A DNA stretch of 64,000 nucleotides from Burkholderia arboris (GCF_902499125.1 NZ_CABVPX010000003.1:62001-126000); one strand, 5' to 3'; shown: positions 1 through 9,686, counted from the first letter of the stretch. Program-made: numbers and translations. Notes: generated from the sequence alone by a model not told the origin.

Positions 1-1165
1 TTTGCATCACCAGTGCAACGAGCCCCGCCAGCACGACGACGGCCAGCGCCAGCAGCAGGCGGTTGACGCGGCGCATCTCGCGATCGGCCGTGTGCGTCAG
101 GCCGTCCACGTCGGCCTGCAGCGCGGCGAGCCGGTCGGTCAGCGGGCGCAGGTGCGTGTCCGGGTCGAACGCCGGCGCGGCCGGCTGCGCGCGCTCCGAC
201 GACGGCCTGGTCACGAAAGACGCGGCGGATGCCACCGGCTGCGTGACCGGCGACGGCGAAACGTCGGGCTGAGGCGTCGCTTCGCCGGGCTTCGCGGAAT
301 GCGCGGCGCTGGCCGGCTCGGCCGGCTGCGCCGGCGTCTGCGGTTCGACCGGCGCAGCGGCAACCGGCGGCAAGTTCGATTCGGTCGCTTCCGGCGTCGA
401 GTCGGCGCGCGTCGCAACCGCTCCGGATCGCGTTGCCGCCGCTTCGCCTGCACCGGCAGCCGCGCGGCGTTTGCCGCCCGACGATGGGCGGCGCTCTTTC
501 ACGGCATCGCCGGAGGCTTTCCCGTCGCGCGATTTGACGGCCACGACCTCGGCCGCGGGCTGCTCGACTTCAGCATCCGCCGCTGGCGATTCGATCGCCT
601 TTGCCGCAGCGCCATCGGACGTTTGCAGCGTGGTTGCCGCCTTCATCGCGTCGTCGGCCGCAGGCACGCCGGCCTTCGTGGCCACGCCATCGGCCGCAGG
701 CAGATCGGCTGCCTTCGTGACGCGCCCCGCTGCCGATGTACCGGCGGCGTCCGCGGCCGCATCACCTTCCGGCGTCGAAACACCCTCGGCTGCCGCCACG
801 ACATCCGGCGTCGCCGCACCTTCCGCTGCCGCGTGCACAGCCGAGGCCGCGATCGCCCCCTCCGGCGCGATGAACCCGTCCAGCGAGGCCTGTCGCCCGT
901 CCGCGACACCGGCTGCCGCGTCGTCTTCCACGACAGCCTCATCGCGCGCCGCACCCGGCGCACGCTCGCCCGGCTCGAGCACCGGATCGCCGAACAGGTC
1001 GAGCGTCCGTTCGTCCCGCAGCGCATCGCCGGCCGGCGCGTTGCCGGGCCGCGCCGTCGCCCTTGCGGACGTGCTGCCTGCGGCAGCGGCCGAGCGCTGG
1101 CGGGAACGGGTCGACGAACGACTGGAACGGGAACGGGGGCGAGGCAAGGAAACGGATTCGGTCAT
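1..1165 (-). CDS. Low-complexity membrane-anchored protein, partial
   Basis: This minus-strand gene starts at an ATG at 1165 and runs off the left edge, leaving about 388 codons. The first 40 residues are rich in Ser and Arg. A long Ala/Pro/Glu/Thr-rich stretch of about 280 residues follows and looks disordered. Near the edge there is a folded-looking segment with a short heptad pattern (LTDRLAALQADVDGLTH) and then a hydrophobic helix (LLLALAVVVLAGLVALVM). The layout is a disordered cytoplasmic N-terminus followed by a single membrane anchor, with the C-terminus missing. I do not recognise the family. The reading frame is supported by its length, by the coherent helix at the end, and by third-position GC. 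It lies 92 bp downstream of the mgtC-like gene on the same strand. Confidence 0.6.
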   Translation of the reverse strand, partial: MTESVSLPRPRSRSSRSSTRSRQRSAAAAGSTSARATARPGNAPAGDALRDERTLDLFGDPVLEPGERAPGAARDEAVVEDDAAAGVADGRQASLDGFIAPEGAIAASAVHAAAEGAATPDVVAAAEGVSTPEGDAAADAAGTSAAGRVTKAADLPAADGVATKAGVPAADDAMKAATTLQTSDGAAAKAIESPAADAEVEQPAAEVVAVKSRDGKASGDAVKERRPSSGGKRRAAAGAGEAAATRSGAVATRADSTPEATESNLPPVAAAPVEPQTPAQPAEPASAAHSAKPGEATPQPDVSPSPVTQPVASAASFVTRPSSERAQPAAPAFDPDTHLRPLTDRLAALQADVDGLTHTADREMRRVNRLLLALAVVVLAGLVALVMQ

Positions 1166-1257
1166 GGAAATCGGATGGCGGGGCCCGCAGGCGCGGAACC
1201 GGATGTCGAACGGAATCGGTGGTCGGTCATTGTCGCATGCCCCGTTGCCGATTCAGC

Positions 1258-1956
1258 CTATTCGTCGCCCGACAGCCCGTTGCCCTCTTCGAAACGCGTG
1301 ACACCCTTCAGCGCCCGCAGCTTGTCGCAGATCGCCCGGTATTCGAGTTCCGACACCCGCGCGAGCGCGATGCGCACTTCGTCGTGCTCGCCCGTATCGT
1401 CGGCGCGCTGCACGATGAACTGCTTCACGCGCGCACTGTCCGGGCCGAGCGCCGCGTGCAGCGAATCGAACGTCAACGCGCCGCTCACGACCGTCAGCGC
1501 GAGCTGGCGCCGCTGGCGCACCGTGAAGTAGCGTCGTTCCAGCGGCTTGATGCCGGCCAGGATGATCAGGATGATGATGGTCGCCGAAATCGACGCGAGA
1601 TAGAGCCCGCCGCCCACCGCGAGGCCGATCGCGGCGACCGACCACAGGCTCGCGGCCGTCGTCAGCCCGCGCACGATCTCGCCGCGCAGCAGGATCGAGC
1701 CCGCGCCGAGGAAGCCGATCCCCGACACGACCTGCGCGGCGATCCGCGACGGATCGAGCACGACGTGGTCGCTGCTGCCGAGCACGTCGGCGAAGCCGAA
1801 CGCCGACACGATCATGATCAGCGTCGAGCCGACGCACACCAGCATGTGCGTGCGCAGGCCGGCCGCCCAAGACAGGCGCTCGCGCTCGAAGCCGATGACA
1901 CTGCCGAGCGCCGCCGCCAGAACGAGCCGCATCACGAGTTCCAGGTTGCTGAGCAT
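1258..1956 (-). CDS. MgtC/SapB family inner-membrane protein
   Basis: The product has 232 residues. The first 140 carry about five hydrophobic helices, with the family's conserved N-terminal pattern (GSVIGFERERLSWAAGLRTH) and the GxGFLGAG segment in the third helix (VSGIGFLGAGSILL). Residues 140-232 form a soluble tail like the C-terminal ACT-like domain of this family. MgtC/SapB proteins act in the inner membrane in adaptation to low magnesium and, in pathogens, in survival in phagocytes. Family members without virulence roles are common, so the specific function is not established here. The ATG at 1956 is preceded by an AG-rich stretch. It is transcribed divergently from the epimerase-family gene at 2072 with 115 bp between them. 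Confidence 0.85.
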   Translation of the reverse strand: MLSNLELVMRLVLAAALGSVIGFERERLSWAAGLRTHMLVCVGSTLIMIVSAFGFADVLGSSDHVVLDPSRIAAQVVSGIGFLGAGSILLRGEIVRGLTTAASLWSVAAIGLAVGGGLYLASISATIIILIILAGIKPLERRYFTVRQRRQLALTVVSGALTFDSLHAALGPDSARVKQFIVQRADDTGEHDEVRIALARVSELEYRAICDKLRALKGVTRFEEGNGLSGDE

Positions 1957-2071
1957 CCGATTTCTCTCCTTTTTTTGGTGCCGGCCGCGCGGAATGTTTT
2001 ATCCTTGGCCCCGGCCGCGCCGATCCTCCGGGCCGCGCCGACACGTTTCGATCCAAGCGCTCAACCCCGTC

Positions 2072-3181
2072 ATGCCCGTTTCCGACTCCGCTTCCGCCCA
2101 GGCCGCCCAGCTGCGCCACCATTTCGCGCACGTCGTCTTGCCGATCTGGCGGGGTTCAGGGTTCGACCAGACATTGCAGTTGCCGTTCGAGGCCGTCGAT
2201 CCGGCCACCCACGCGCCGCTGCCCGTCACCCGTTATCGCGCAATGGCGTGCGCACGGCAACTGTTTGTGTTCGCGCAGGCCGGCGACACCGCGCACGCGG
2301 CCACGCTGTTCGACGCACTGTGCCGGCACTTTCGCGACGCGCGCCACGGCGGCTGGATCTACAGCGTCGACGCGCAGGGCGCGCCGCTCGATACGACCAA
2401 GGATCTCTATACGCACGCGTTCATCGTGTTCGCGTGCGCTGCGTGGCATGCAGCGTCGGGCGACGCCGCCGCGCGCAAAGTGGCCGAGGAGACTGCCGGG
2501 CTGATCCAGGACCGCTTCGCGCCGCACCACGGCGACGCGCTGCTCGATGCGGCGCGACACGCCGATTTCTCGTCGTCCGGCAGCGGGGCGCTGCAGAATC
2601 CGCTGATGCACCTGACCGAAGCGTGGCTCGCGGCCGCCGATGCCTTCGGCGACGCGGCGTTCGACGATGCGCTGACGCGCACCGCGCAGGCCGTCGAGCG
2701 CACGTTCGTCGACGCGGCCACCGGCTGCGTGGCCGAACTGCCGCTTGGCGCAGCCGACAACCGTTTCGAACCCGGCCATCAGTTCGAGTGGTTCTATCTG
2801 GTCGATGCGGCCGGCGCGCGGCTCGCGCAGACCGCGCTCCCCGCCGCGCTGTCGCGCGCGTTCACGTTCGCGGAGCAATACGGTGTCGATCCGCAGACGG
2901 GCGGCGTCTGTGCGGCGCTCGATGCGCAAGGTGCATGCGTCGACGGCACGCAGCGGATCTGGGCGCAGACCGAATACCTGCGCGCGCTCGCGACGCACGG
3001 CGGCACGCCGGCCTCCGCGCCGCTCGCGCGGCAGATCGAGCGGTTCGCCGCGCGCTTCCTGCATCCGCGCGGCTGGTTCGAGTGCAAGACGGCAGACGGG
3101 CAGGTGGCGCGCGCCGACATGCCGTCGACGACGCCCTACCACCTCGCGACCGCCTACGCGGCGCTGCCGGCCGGTTCGTAA
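2072..3181 (+). CDS. AGE/mannose isomerase family sugar epimerase
   Basis: This 369-residue protein resembles the N-acylglucosamine 2-epimerase (AGE) family, an (alpha/alpha)6-barrel fold that includes YihS aldose-ketose isomerases and cellobiose 2-epimerases. Visible family features are the early [17 protein letters not shown] segment, the [19 protein letters not shown] segment, the [12 protein letters not shown] helix and the [10 protein letters not shown] motif with its catalytic-type His and Glu. The start chosen is the ATG at 2072, because the open frame upstream runs back into the mgtC-like gene and has no family similarity. The substrate cannot be read from the sequence. The 3' end overlaps the 3' end of the convergent chemoreceptor gene by 28 bp. 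Confidence 0.85.
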   Translation: MPVSDSASAQAAQLRHHFAHVVLPIWRGSGFDQTLQLPFEAVDPATHAPLPVTRYRAMACARQLFVFAQAGDTAHAATLFDALCRHFRDARHGGWIYSVDAQGAPLDTTKDLYTHAFIVFACAAWHAASGDAAARKVAEETAGLIQDRFAPHHGDALLDAARHADFSSSGSGALQNPLMHLTEAWLAAADAFGDAAFDDALTRTAQAVERTFVDAATGCVAELPLGAADNRFEPGHQFEWFYLVDAAGARLAQTALPAALSRAFTFAEQYGVDPQTGGVCAALDAQGACVDGTQRIWAQTEYLRALATHGGTPASAPLARQIERFAARFLHPRGWFECKTADGQVARADMPSTTPYHLATAYAALPAGS

Positions 3182-4773
3182 CCCGCCCCGGCGAACGACG
3201 GCGCCGCGCGCTCGCCGCGTGCGGAACGTCCGTCACCCAGCTCGAACACCGACACCGCCTGCATCAGGTGTGCGGTCTGGTCGTTCAGCGACGCGGCCGC
3301 CGCCGCGACTTCCTCGACCAGCGCCGCGTTCTGTTGCGTGAGCTGATCCATCTGCGTGACGGCCTGATTCACCTGCTCGATCCCGACGCTCTGCTCGACC
3401 GACGCCGAGGTGATCTCCGACATCGTCTGCACGACGCGCGTAATCGACGCCGACACCGTCCGCATCGCATCGCCGGCGCGCTCGACGAGCGCTGCGCCAC
3501 CGTTGATCTGCGCGACCGAATCCTCGATCAACGCCTTGATCTCCTTCGCCGATTGCGCGCTGCGCTGCGCGAGCGAGCGCACTTCACCTGCGACCACCGC
3601 GAAACCACGCCCCTGTTCGCCGGCCCGCGCAGCCTCGACCGCCGCGTTCAGCGCGAGGATGTTGGTCTGGAACGCGATGCCGTCGATCACCGAGATGATC
3701 TCCGCGATCCGCCCCGAGCTCTGCGCAATGCCGCGCATCCGGTCGATCACGCTGTCGACCACGCCGCCGCCGTGGCCCGTCGCTTCGAGCGCCGCGTCGG
3801 CCAGCGCGCTGGCTGCGCGTGCGCTGTCGGTGTTCTGCCGGACGGTTGCGGTCAGTTCCTCCATGCTCGCGGCCGTTTCCTCGAGCGACGCGGCCTGCGT
3901 GCCCGTGCGCGCCGACAGGTCGGCGTTGCCGCCCGCGATCTCGCCCGCGCCGAGGTGGATCGCGTCGGACGCCTGGCGCACCGTGCGCACGGTGCCCGCG
4001 ATGCTCGCCTGCATCGTGGCGAGGCCGCGCAGCATCCGGTCGATTTCGAACACACCGCCCGCGCGCACGGCTTCGTCGAGCCGGCCCTGCGCGATCCGCT
4101 CGAAGTGGCGGCCGGCTTCCTCCAGCGGTGCGACCACCGCGCGCCGTGCAGCCGCGTAGATCGCGGCGCTCGCCGCGAGCATCGCCACCAGCAGCACGAT
4201 GCCGACCGACTTGAACCAGAGCATGCCGCCGTCGATCGTGTCGAGGGCCGCGCGGCTCGATGCGCCGCCGTAGTCGGTGAAGCGGTGCAGTTCGGCGATA
4301 TAGGCGTCCTGGATGCTTTGCGTCGGCTGGTCGAGGAAAGCCTGGATGTTGTCGGCGTCGAGGAACTGCACGAGTTCGCCCAGCGCGCCGCGCAGCGCGC
4401 GATAACGCTCGGTCAGCGCCGCGACGCGTGCGCGGTTCGTGTCGTCGACCGCCTGCGCGGCCGTCAGCACGGCAAACGCCTTGTCCGCTTCCGCGAGCGA
4501 CGCGCCTGCATGACGGATGATGTCTTCCGGCTTCGGGCCACCGCGCACCATCCGCGTGCCGGCGCGCGACAGGTTGATGCGCGCGTCGAGCAGCTGCTCG
4601 GTCGCCCGGCTGGCCGCGCCGACCTGCGCGATCGCGACGTTCGACAGATCGTCGACGCCGCTACGCGTCGACGTGAGCGCCCAGAAGCCGAGCGCTTCGA
4701 TCGCGAGCAGGAAGAGGCAAAACACGGTCAACACGCCGAGCAGACCCGACGCGAGCTTGATTTTTCCGAACAT
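3154..4773 (-). CDS. Methyl-accepting chemotaxis protein (transmembrane chemoreceptor)
   Basis: The product has 539 residues with the classic receptor layout. TM1 is at about residues 8-30, a four-helix-bundle-like periplasmic region spans about 31-188, TM2 is at about 189-210, and a HAMP linker follows at about 211-263. The cytoplasmic signalling domain contains the invariant hairpin tip ([20 protein letters not shown]). It senses a periplasmic ligand and controls CheA through the tip; the ligand is unknown. The C-terminus ends in GSAA and has no CheR-docking pentapeptide. The ATG at 4773 has an AGGA-type ribosome site about 8 nt upstream. The frame stays open a further 58 codons upstream, but that part lacks a membrane-helix start. 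Confidence 0.9.
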   Translation of the reverse strand: MFGKIKLASGLLGVLTVFCLFLLAIEALGFWALTSTRSGVDDLSNVAIAQVGAASRATEQLLDARINLSRAGTRMVRGGPKPEDIIRHAGASLAEADKAFAVLTAAQAVDDTNRARVAALTERYRALRGALGELVQFLDADNIQAFLDQPTQSIQDAYIAELHRFTDYGGASSRAALDTIDGGMLWFKSVGIVLLVAMLAASAAIYAAARRAVVAPLEEAGRHFERIAQGRLDEAVRAGGVFEIDRMLRGLATMQASIAGTVRTVRQASDAIHLGAGEIAGGNADLSARTGTQAASLEETAASMEELTATVRQNTDSARAASALADAALEATGHGGGVVDSVIDRMRGIAQSSGRIAEIISVIDGIAFQTNILALNAAVEAARAGEQGRGFAVVAGEVRSLAQRSAQSAKEIKALIEDSVAQINGGAALVERAGDAMRTVSASITRVVQTMSEITSASVEQSVGIEQVNQAVTQMDQLTQQNAALVEEVAAAAASLNDQTAHLMQAVSVFELGDGRSARGERAAPSFAGAGYEPAGSAA

Positions 4774-5043
4774 GGGGAGGTTCCTGGAGAGCGGACGATG
4801 AAGCAATGCCCCGGCATTAGCGGCATTTCTTCGTCGGACTTTAGGAACGGAACGCGGCAAAGTTCGCGTTGCCCGCGCATTCCCGCGGAATCGCCCGCAA
4901 ACCGGGAGATCTCCGGTATTTGACGCAATAATCGCGTCGCATCGCACCGGAATTTGCAGGAAATGCGGACGAATTTCCTTGCTTATCCGCAGCCCCCTTC
5001 CTAGAGTTCAGCGCAAGCGGGCACTCATTTCGAAGGAAGTTCG

Positions 5044-5487
5044 ATGACCGACATCACGGACCACGCGCGCGGCGCATTGCGCGCGCAACCGTTCAGCATG
5101 CTGCTGGGCACGGAGCTGATGCATATCGGCGACAACGAAGTGTCGCTGTGTCTGCCCGTGCGCGAGGAACTGCGGCAGCAGCACGGTTTCGTGCACGGCG
5201 GCGTCATCAGCTATCTCGCGGACAATGCGCTGACGTTCGCGGGCGCGCTCGTGCTCGGCCCGCGCGTGATCACCGCGGAATACAAGATCAACTACCTGCG
5301 GCCGGCCGTGAACGGCACGCTCGTCGCGCGCGCGAAGCTCGTTTATGCGGGACGGCACCAGGCGACCTGCCAGTGTCACGTGTTCGTCATCGACGGCGAT
5401 CACGAGCGGCTCGTCGCGATCGCGCAAGGCACGATCAACCGCGTCGGCGACGGGAAGATGTCGGATGCGCCGGAGGAAACGGCGTGA
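5044..5487 (+). CDS. PaaI-type hotdog-fold acyl-CoA thioesterase
   Basis: The product has 147 residues and a hotdog fold of the PaaI/YdiI type. The signature HGFVHGGVISYLADNA at about residues 46-61 holds the loop and helix that bind CoA thioesters, and the YKINYLRPAVNGTLVARAK strand is the usual second half. Members hydrolyse acyl-CoA or aryl-CoA to free acid and CoA. The ATG at 5044 has a good GGAAG ribosome site 6 nt upstream. It stands convergent to the CoA-transferase/racemase gene at 5550 and may serve the neighbouring acyl-CoA pathway, but that link rests on position only. Confidence 0.85.
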   Translation: MTDITDHARGALRAQPFSMLLGTELMHIGDNEVSLCLPVREELRQQHGFVHGGVISYLADNALTFAGALVLGPRVITAEYKINYLRPAVNGTLVARAKLVYAGRHQATCQCHVFVIDGDHERLVAIAQGTINRVGDGKMSDAPEETA

Positions 5488-5549
5488 GACGGGCCGGATA
5501 ACGGTCTGAGCGGCCGCTACCCGATTTCGCACAGCAAGCCTTCGCGCCG

Positions 5550-6602
5550 CTAACCGGCGGCGTCGTCAGCCAGCGGCAAGAAACGCGGCGCCACGCGCGC
5601 CCGCACGTTTCCGTTCTCGTCAGTTCGATAGATCCCGCGCGCCGCGTTGTGCGGATGTACGGCCGCGTCGGCCACGCTCAGCACCGGCGCGAAACACGCG
5701 TCCGTGCCTTCGAGCAGCGCGCGCCAGTGCGCGGACGGCTGCTGCGCGAACACGTCGGCAAAACGCGCCTTCAGCGCCGGCCAGCGCGCGCGGTCGTACT
5801 GCGATGCCGGATCGACGTCGGCCAGCCCGAGCCGTTCGACCAGCAACGCATAGAACGGCGGTTCGAGCGCGCCGATCGTCACGTACTCGCCGTCCGCGCA
5901 GCGATACACGTCGTAGAACGGCGCATCGTGGAACAGGCTCGGCTGCGCGCCGTCGAGCTGCCCGTTCGCTCGCGCCCACAGCGCAAGCGAGCCGAGCATC
6001 GACACGATGTCGACGATCGCGCCGTCGACCACGCGCCCCGGCCCGCCGCCGCGAACGTCGAACAGCGCGCAGACGATCCCGAACGCGAGCCCGAGCGCGC
6101 CGCCCGCATCGCCGACGACGGTCGGCGGCACGCCCGGCCGGCCGTCGCGCGGCGCGGACAGCGACAGCAGCCCCGTCAGCGCGACGTAGTTCAGGTCGTG
6201 CCCGGCCGCGGCCGCGAGCGGGCCGTGCTGCCCCCAGCCGGTCATCCGCCCGTACACGAGCTTCGGGTGGCGGCGCGAGCAATCGTCGGGCCCGAGACCG
6301 AGCCGCTCCATCACGCCGGGCCGCAGCCCCTCGATCAGCGCATCGGCCTGTGCGATCAGGTCGAGCGCCGCATCGCGGCCGGCCGGCGCCTTCAGGTCAA
6401 GCTCGACGATCGTCTTGCCTTCGCGCAGCAGATCGCCGTCGCGGGCCCGCAGCGCGTCCGGCGCGCTCGTGCGGCCGGACGGGCGCGCGATCAGCGTGAT
6501 CCGTGCGCCCATCCCGGCGAGCATCCAGCCCGCGAGCGGGCCGGGGCCGAGACCTTCGAATTCGACGATGTGGATGCCGGAAAGCGGCGCGTTCAATGCC
6601 AT
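5550..6602 (-). CDS. CaiB/BaiF superfamily, alpha-methylacyl-CoA racemase type
   Basis: The product has 350 residues, the length of alpha-methylacyl-CoA racemases rather than of the 400-residue class III CoA-transferases. The racemase signature GHDLNYVALTG follows a GWGQHGPL segment and supplies the catalytic His. The partner Asp lies in VVGDAGGALGLAFG, at about residue 165. This enzyme would interconvert (R)- and (S)-2-methylacyl-CoA, so the pathway may handle a methyl-branched acid. It lies 94 bp downstream of the iclR-type gene on the same strand and could be co-transcribed with it. The racemase assignment is better supported than a transferase role, but the substrate is inferred. Confidence 0.8.
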   Translation of the reverse strand: MALNAPLSGIHIVEFEGLGPGPLAGWMLAGMGARITLIARPSGRTSAPDALRARDGDLLREGKTIVELDLKAPAGRDAALDLIAQADALIEGLRPGVMERLGLGPDDCSRRHPKLVYGRMTGWGQHGPLAAAAGHDLNYVALTGLLSLSAPRDGRPGVPPTVVGDAGGALGLAFGIVCALFDVRGGGPGRVVDGAIVDIVSMLGSLALWARANGQLDGAQPSLFHDAPFYDVYRCADGEYVTIGALEPPFYALLVERLGLADVDPASQYDRARWPALKARFADVFAQQPSAHWRALLEGTDACFAPVLSVADAAVHPHNAARGIYRTDENGNVRARVAPRFLPLADDAAG

Positions 6603-6696
6603 GGCGACCTCGCTGAAATGCAGCCGGAACAGGAGCGGCGAAACTTCCCGATTCTATGCGAATGCCGGCTCGCGCCGGCGTCGGCCGACTAGTCGA

Positions 6697-7464
6697 CTAG
6701 CCGGCTGCCGCATCCGGACGCCGTGCGTCAAGCGCCTCCCGCATCGCCTTCACGATCGCGTCGCGACGCGCGTCGATCCTCTCGACGGGACCGGCCACCC
6801 CCATCGCCAGCGGCAGGCCGTTCCAGCCGTCCGCGATCACCATCGAGATCATCGCCGCGCCCTGCGTGACCGTATGCGCCGAATACGAATAGCCGAGCCG
6901 GCGCGTCTGTTCGACCTTGTCGAGCACGACATCCTCGTCGATCGTCCTGCCCGACTTCCCGATCCTGCGGATGCTGCGCGAGACGAGCCGGCGGATCGCG
7001 CTGTCCGGCTGAAGGCTCAGCAGCGCCCAGCCGAGCCCCGACATACACATCTCGCGACGCGTGCCGATCGGCGCGTAGAACTGGATCGGAATCGTATGCG
7101 AACCCTCGACCGCATCGATGTACTGCACGTACAGATCGCTCTGCACCGCGATCACGACCGCCTCGTGCGTACGTGCCGCCAGTCGCTTCGCGACGGCATG
7201 CCAGTGCCGCCGGCTGCCGGCCGCCGAATCGACCAGCGCTTCGCCGAGATTGACGAGCCGCGCGGTGGGCGCATACGCGTGGGTCGCGTCGTCGTACGCG
7301 AGATAGCCGAGCGCCTTCATGCTGGTCAGCAGCGCCGCCGCGCTCGACCCCGGATACCCGCAGCGCGTGGCGATCTCGCGCACGCTCAGCGGCCGCTGCA
7401 ATGTGCTGAAGAGTTCCAGTACCTCGAACACGCGCGCCGCGCTCTTGACCACGTTTCCGCTCAT
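6697..7464 (-). CDS. IclR-family transcriptional regulator
   Basis: The product has 255 residues. Residues 1-65 form a winged helix-turn-helix (SAARVFEVLELFSTLQRPLS, then EIATRCGYPGSSAAALLTSM), and the rest is the IclR effector-binding domain with the expected GxRxxMCMSGLGWALL and TVTQGAAMISMVIADG segments. I chose the ATG at 7464, which has a GGAG ribosome site. An alternative ATG at 7503 would begin inside the 16-bp palindrome described at 7496. It is divergent from the crotonase at 7603, so it probably controls that catabolic operon and itself. Inducer and sign of regulation are unknown. Confidence 0.9.
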   Translation of the reverse strand: MSGNVVKSAARVFEVLELFSTLQRPLSVREIATRCGYPGSSAAALLTSMKALGYLAYDDATHAYAPTARLVNLGEALVDSAAGSRRHWHAVAKRLAARTHEAVVIAVQSDLYVQYIDAVEGSHTIPIQFYAPIGTRREMCMSGLGWALLSLQPDSAIRRLVSRSIRRIGKSGRTIDEDVVLDKVEQTRRLGYSYSAHTVTQGAAMISMVIADGWNGLPLAMGVAGPVERIDARRDAIVKAMREALDARRPDAAAG

Positions 7465-7495
7465 CCCGCCCTCTCCGCAGCTACCGGGACGGGCC

Positions 7496-7511
7496 TTCCA
7501 CATATGTGGAA
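7496..7511. promoter_or_regulatory. Perfect 16-bp palindrome, candidate IclR operator
   Basis: TTCCACATATGTGGAA is a perfect palindrome in the 138-bp gap between the IclR gene and the divergent crotonase gene. IclR-family operators are commonly palindromes of this size with TTCC/GGAA ends. The position would let one bound regulator control both directions. Binding is inferred. Confidence 0.6.
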
Positions 7512-7602
7512 CGGAATTTCCCGCCGCCAACCGTCGTGACGATACTAGGCTTCGGCCCGCGACGTGAAGTCCCGCGGCACAGAACACACGGAGACACCAA
7601 CC

Positions 7603-8385
7603 ATGGCAGCCTTTCTGATCCGTGAACGGCAGGGCCCGATCCTGACCGTCACGATGAACCGTCCCGAAACCCGCAACGCCATTTCGGACACCGATGCGAT
7701 CGACGCGCTGACCGAATGCTGCGACGACGCGAACCGCGACGAATCGATCCGCGTGCTGGTCCTGACCGGCGCCGGCACGACGTTCTCGTCGGGCGGCAAC
7801 GTGAAGGCGATGCGCGCGTTCATGGAATCGGACCCGCACGATCTCGCCGCGATCCGGACCAGCTACCGTCGCGGCATCCAGCGCCTCGCCCAGGCGTTCC
7901 AGCATCTCGAAGTGCCGGCCATCGCGGCGGTCAACGGCCCGGCGATCGGCGCCGGCACCGATCTCGCGTGCATGTGCGACATCCGCATCGCCGCCGACCG
8001 CGCGCGCTTCGCCGAGAGCTTCATCGCCCTCGGCCTCGTGCCCGGCGACGGCGGCGCATGGTTCCTGCCGCAGATCGTCGGCGCCGCCGTCGCCGCGGAA
8101 ATGTCGTTCACGGGCGACGCGCTGGACGCACAAGCGGCGCTGCGCTGCGGGCTCGTGTCGCGCGTCGTGCCCGACGGCGACCTCCTCGCGCACGCCCACG
8201 AACTCGCCGGCCGCATCGCCCGTCACTCGGGTACCGCGTTGCGCCTGACCAAGCGGCTGCTGCGCGAAGGCCGCCATGCAAGCCTCGACACGCTGCTCGA
8301 CCTGTCCGCGTCGTACCAGGCGTTCGCGCACGCAACGCCCGAACATCGCGCGGCGGTCAACGCGCTGTTCGCCGCGCGCGGCTGA
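7603..8385 (+). CDS. Crotonase-fold enzyme lacking both usual catalytic glutamates
   Basis: The product has 260 residues with a crotonase fold: SSGGNVKAM (about 62-69) and GPAIGAGTDLA (about 112-122) form the oxyanion hole. In classic enoyl-CoA hydratases the two catalytic glutamates sit in GGGCE and QPE. Here those positions are Asp120 and Phe140, while Asp149 in PGDGG is present. That pattern argues against simple syn-hydration and suits another crotonase reaction such as isomerisation, hydrolysis or lyase chemistry. It is the first gene of the operon divergent from iclR, with an ATG at 7603. The exact reaction is not known. Confidence 0.85.
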   Translation: MAAFLIRERQGPILTVTMNRPETRNAISDTDAIDALTECCDDANRDESIRVLVLTGAGTTFSSGGNVKAMRAFMESDPHDLAAIRTSYRRGIQRLAQAFQHLEVPAIAAVNGPAIGAGTDLACMCDIRIAADRARFAESFIALGLVPGDGGAWFLPQIVGAAVAAEMSFTGDALDAQAALRCGLVSRVVPDGDLLAHAHELAGRIARHSGTALRLTKRLLREGRHASLDTLLDLSASYQAFAHATPEHRAAVNALFAARG

Positions 8386-8465
8386 ACCCGCGACACATCA
8401 CGGCCGTGCAGCCGGCGCGTGCCGGACTGCCGGCGCATCGCATCCACATCGAAGGAGACATCGTC

Positions 8466-9686
8466 ATGATCAGCAGTACCGAAGGCGCGCTCGCAGGCGT
8501 GCGCGTGGTGGACCTGAGCCGCGTCTATGCGGGGCCGTTCTGCGCGCAGACGCTCGCCGACCACGGCGCGGACGTCATCAAGATCGAACCGCCGCAGGGC
8601 GACGAGACGCGCGACTGGGGGCCCGCGATGCCGAACGGCATTTCCAGCTACTACTGGGGGCTCAACCGCAACAAGCGCAATCTCGCACTCGACCTGTCGC
8701 ATCCCGACGGACGCGACGTGCTGTTCCGTCTGCTCGAAACAGCCGACGTGCTGATCGACAACTTCAAGCAAGGCACGCTCGAACGCTGGGGCATCGGCTA
8801 CGAGGACTGCCTGCGCGAGCGCTTCCCGCGCCTCGTTCATTGCTCGATCTCCGGATACGGCACCGACGGCCCGCTCGCGCGCTTTCCGGGCTACGACGCC
8901 GTCGCGCAAGGCCTCGCCGGCTTCATGTCGATCAACGGCGAGCCGGGCGGCATGCCGCTCAAGGTGCCGTTCCCGGTCGTCGATTTCGCGGCCGGCCTGA
9001 GCGCGGTATCGAGCGTCCTGCTCGCACTGGTCGAACGGACGCGCTCCGGCCTCGGGCAGCACGTCGACATCGACCTGTTCAGCACCGCGCTGTCGATGCT
9101 GCATCCGGTCAGCACGAGCTGGATCGCGACCGGCGAGGTTCCCGTCGCGACCGGCAACGTGTACGGCGCGATCGCGCCGTACGGCGTCTATCCGTGCAAG
9201 GACAAGCCGGTCGCGACCGGCGCCGGCAACAACCGAACGTTCGCACGGCTCGTCGACGCGCTCGGCGTGCCCGAGCTGGCGCGCGACCCGCGGTTCGCGA
9301 CCAACGCGCAGCGCGTCGCGCATCGCGACGCGCTCGACACGCTGCTCGGCCAGCTGACCGCCGAGCTGCGTGCCGACGACGTCGTCGAGCGGCTGATGCA
9401 GGCCGGCGTCGCGACCGGGCCGGTCAATACCGTCGCCGATGCATTCGGCCACCCGCAGGCCGCGCGCAACGCGATGTTCGTCGACACCGACACGTACACC
9501 GGCGCAGGCATCCCCGCCAAACTGTCACGCACGCCCGGCTCGATACGCCGGCCGCCCCAACCGTTCGCCGCCGACACCGACGCCGTGCTCGACGCGTTCG
9601 GCATCGACGCAGCGCGCCGGGATGTACTGCGGCAGGCTGGCGTACTCCACGACACGCGCGCGGACGCCACCGGGAGCACGTCATGA
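8466..9686 (+). CDS. CaiB/BaiF class III CoA-transferase
   Basis: The product has 406 residues, typical of class III (formyl-CoA-transferase-like) enzymes. The N-terminal VVDLSRVYAGPFCAQTLAD and DVIKIEPPQGDETRDWGP motifs and the YGTDGPLARFPGYDAVAQG segment are characteristic. Asp173 in PFPVVDFAAG matches the catalytic aspartate that forms the mixed anhydride. The enzyme would activate the pathway's acid by moving CoA from a donor thioester. An AAGGAG ribosome site precedes the ATG at 8466. Its stop overlaps the start of the next crotonase by 4 bp (ATGA), which indicates translational coupling. Confidence 0.9.
   Translation: MISSTEGALAGVRVVDLSRVYAGPFCAQTLADHGADVIKIEPPQGDETRDWGPAMPNGISSYYWGLNRNKRNLALDLSHPDGRDVLFRLLETADVLIDNFKQGTLERWGIGYEDCLRERFPRLVHCSISGYGTDGPLARFPGYDAVAQGLAGFMSINGEPGGMPLKVPFPVVDFAAGLSAVSSVLLALVERTRSGLGQHVDIDLFSTALSMLHPVSTSWIATGEVPVATGNVYGAIAPYGVYPCKDKPVATGAGNNRTFARLVDALGVPELARDPRFATNAQRVAHRDALDTLLGQLTAELRADDVVERLMQAGVATGPVNTVADAFGHPQAARNAMFVDTDTYTGAGIPAKLSRTPGSIRRPPQPFAADTDAVLDAFGIDAARRDVLRQAGVLHDTRADATGSTS

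Noticed and set aside
1063..4923. A 1286-codon plus-strand open frame across mgtC-like, epimerase and chemoreceptor genes
   Set aside because: It overlaps three well-supported genes in other frames and has an Arg-rich low-complexity translation.
6689..6700. CTAGTCGACTAG palindrome
   Set aside because: It overlaps the IclR stop codon, is short and lies at a 3' end, so an operator role is unlikely.
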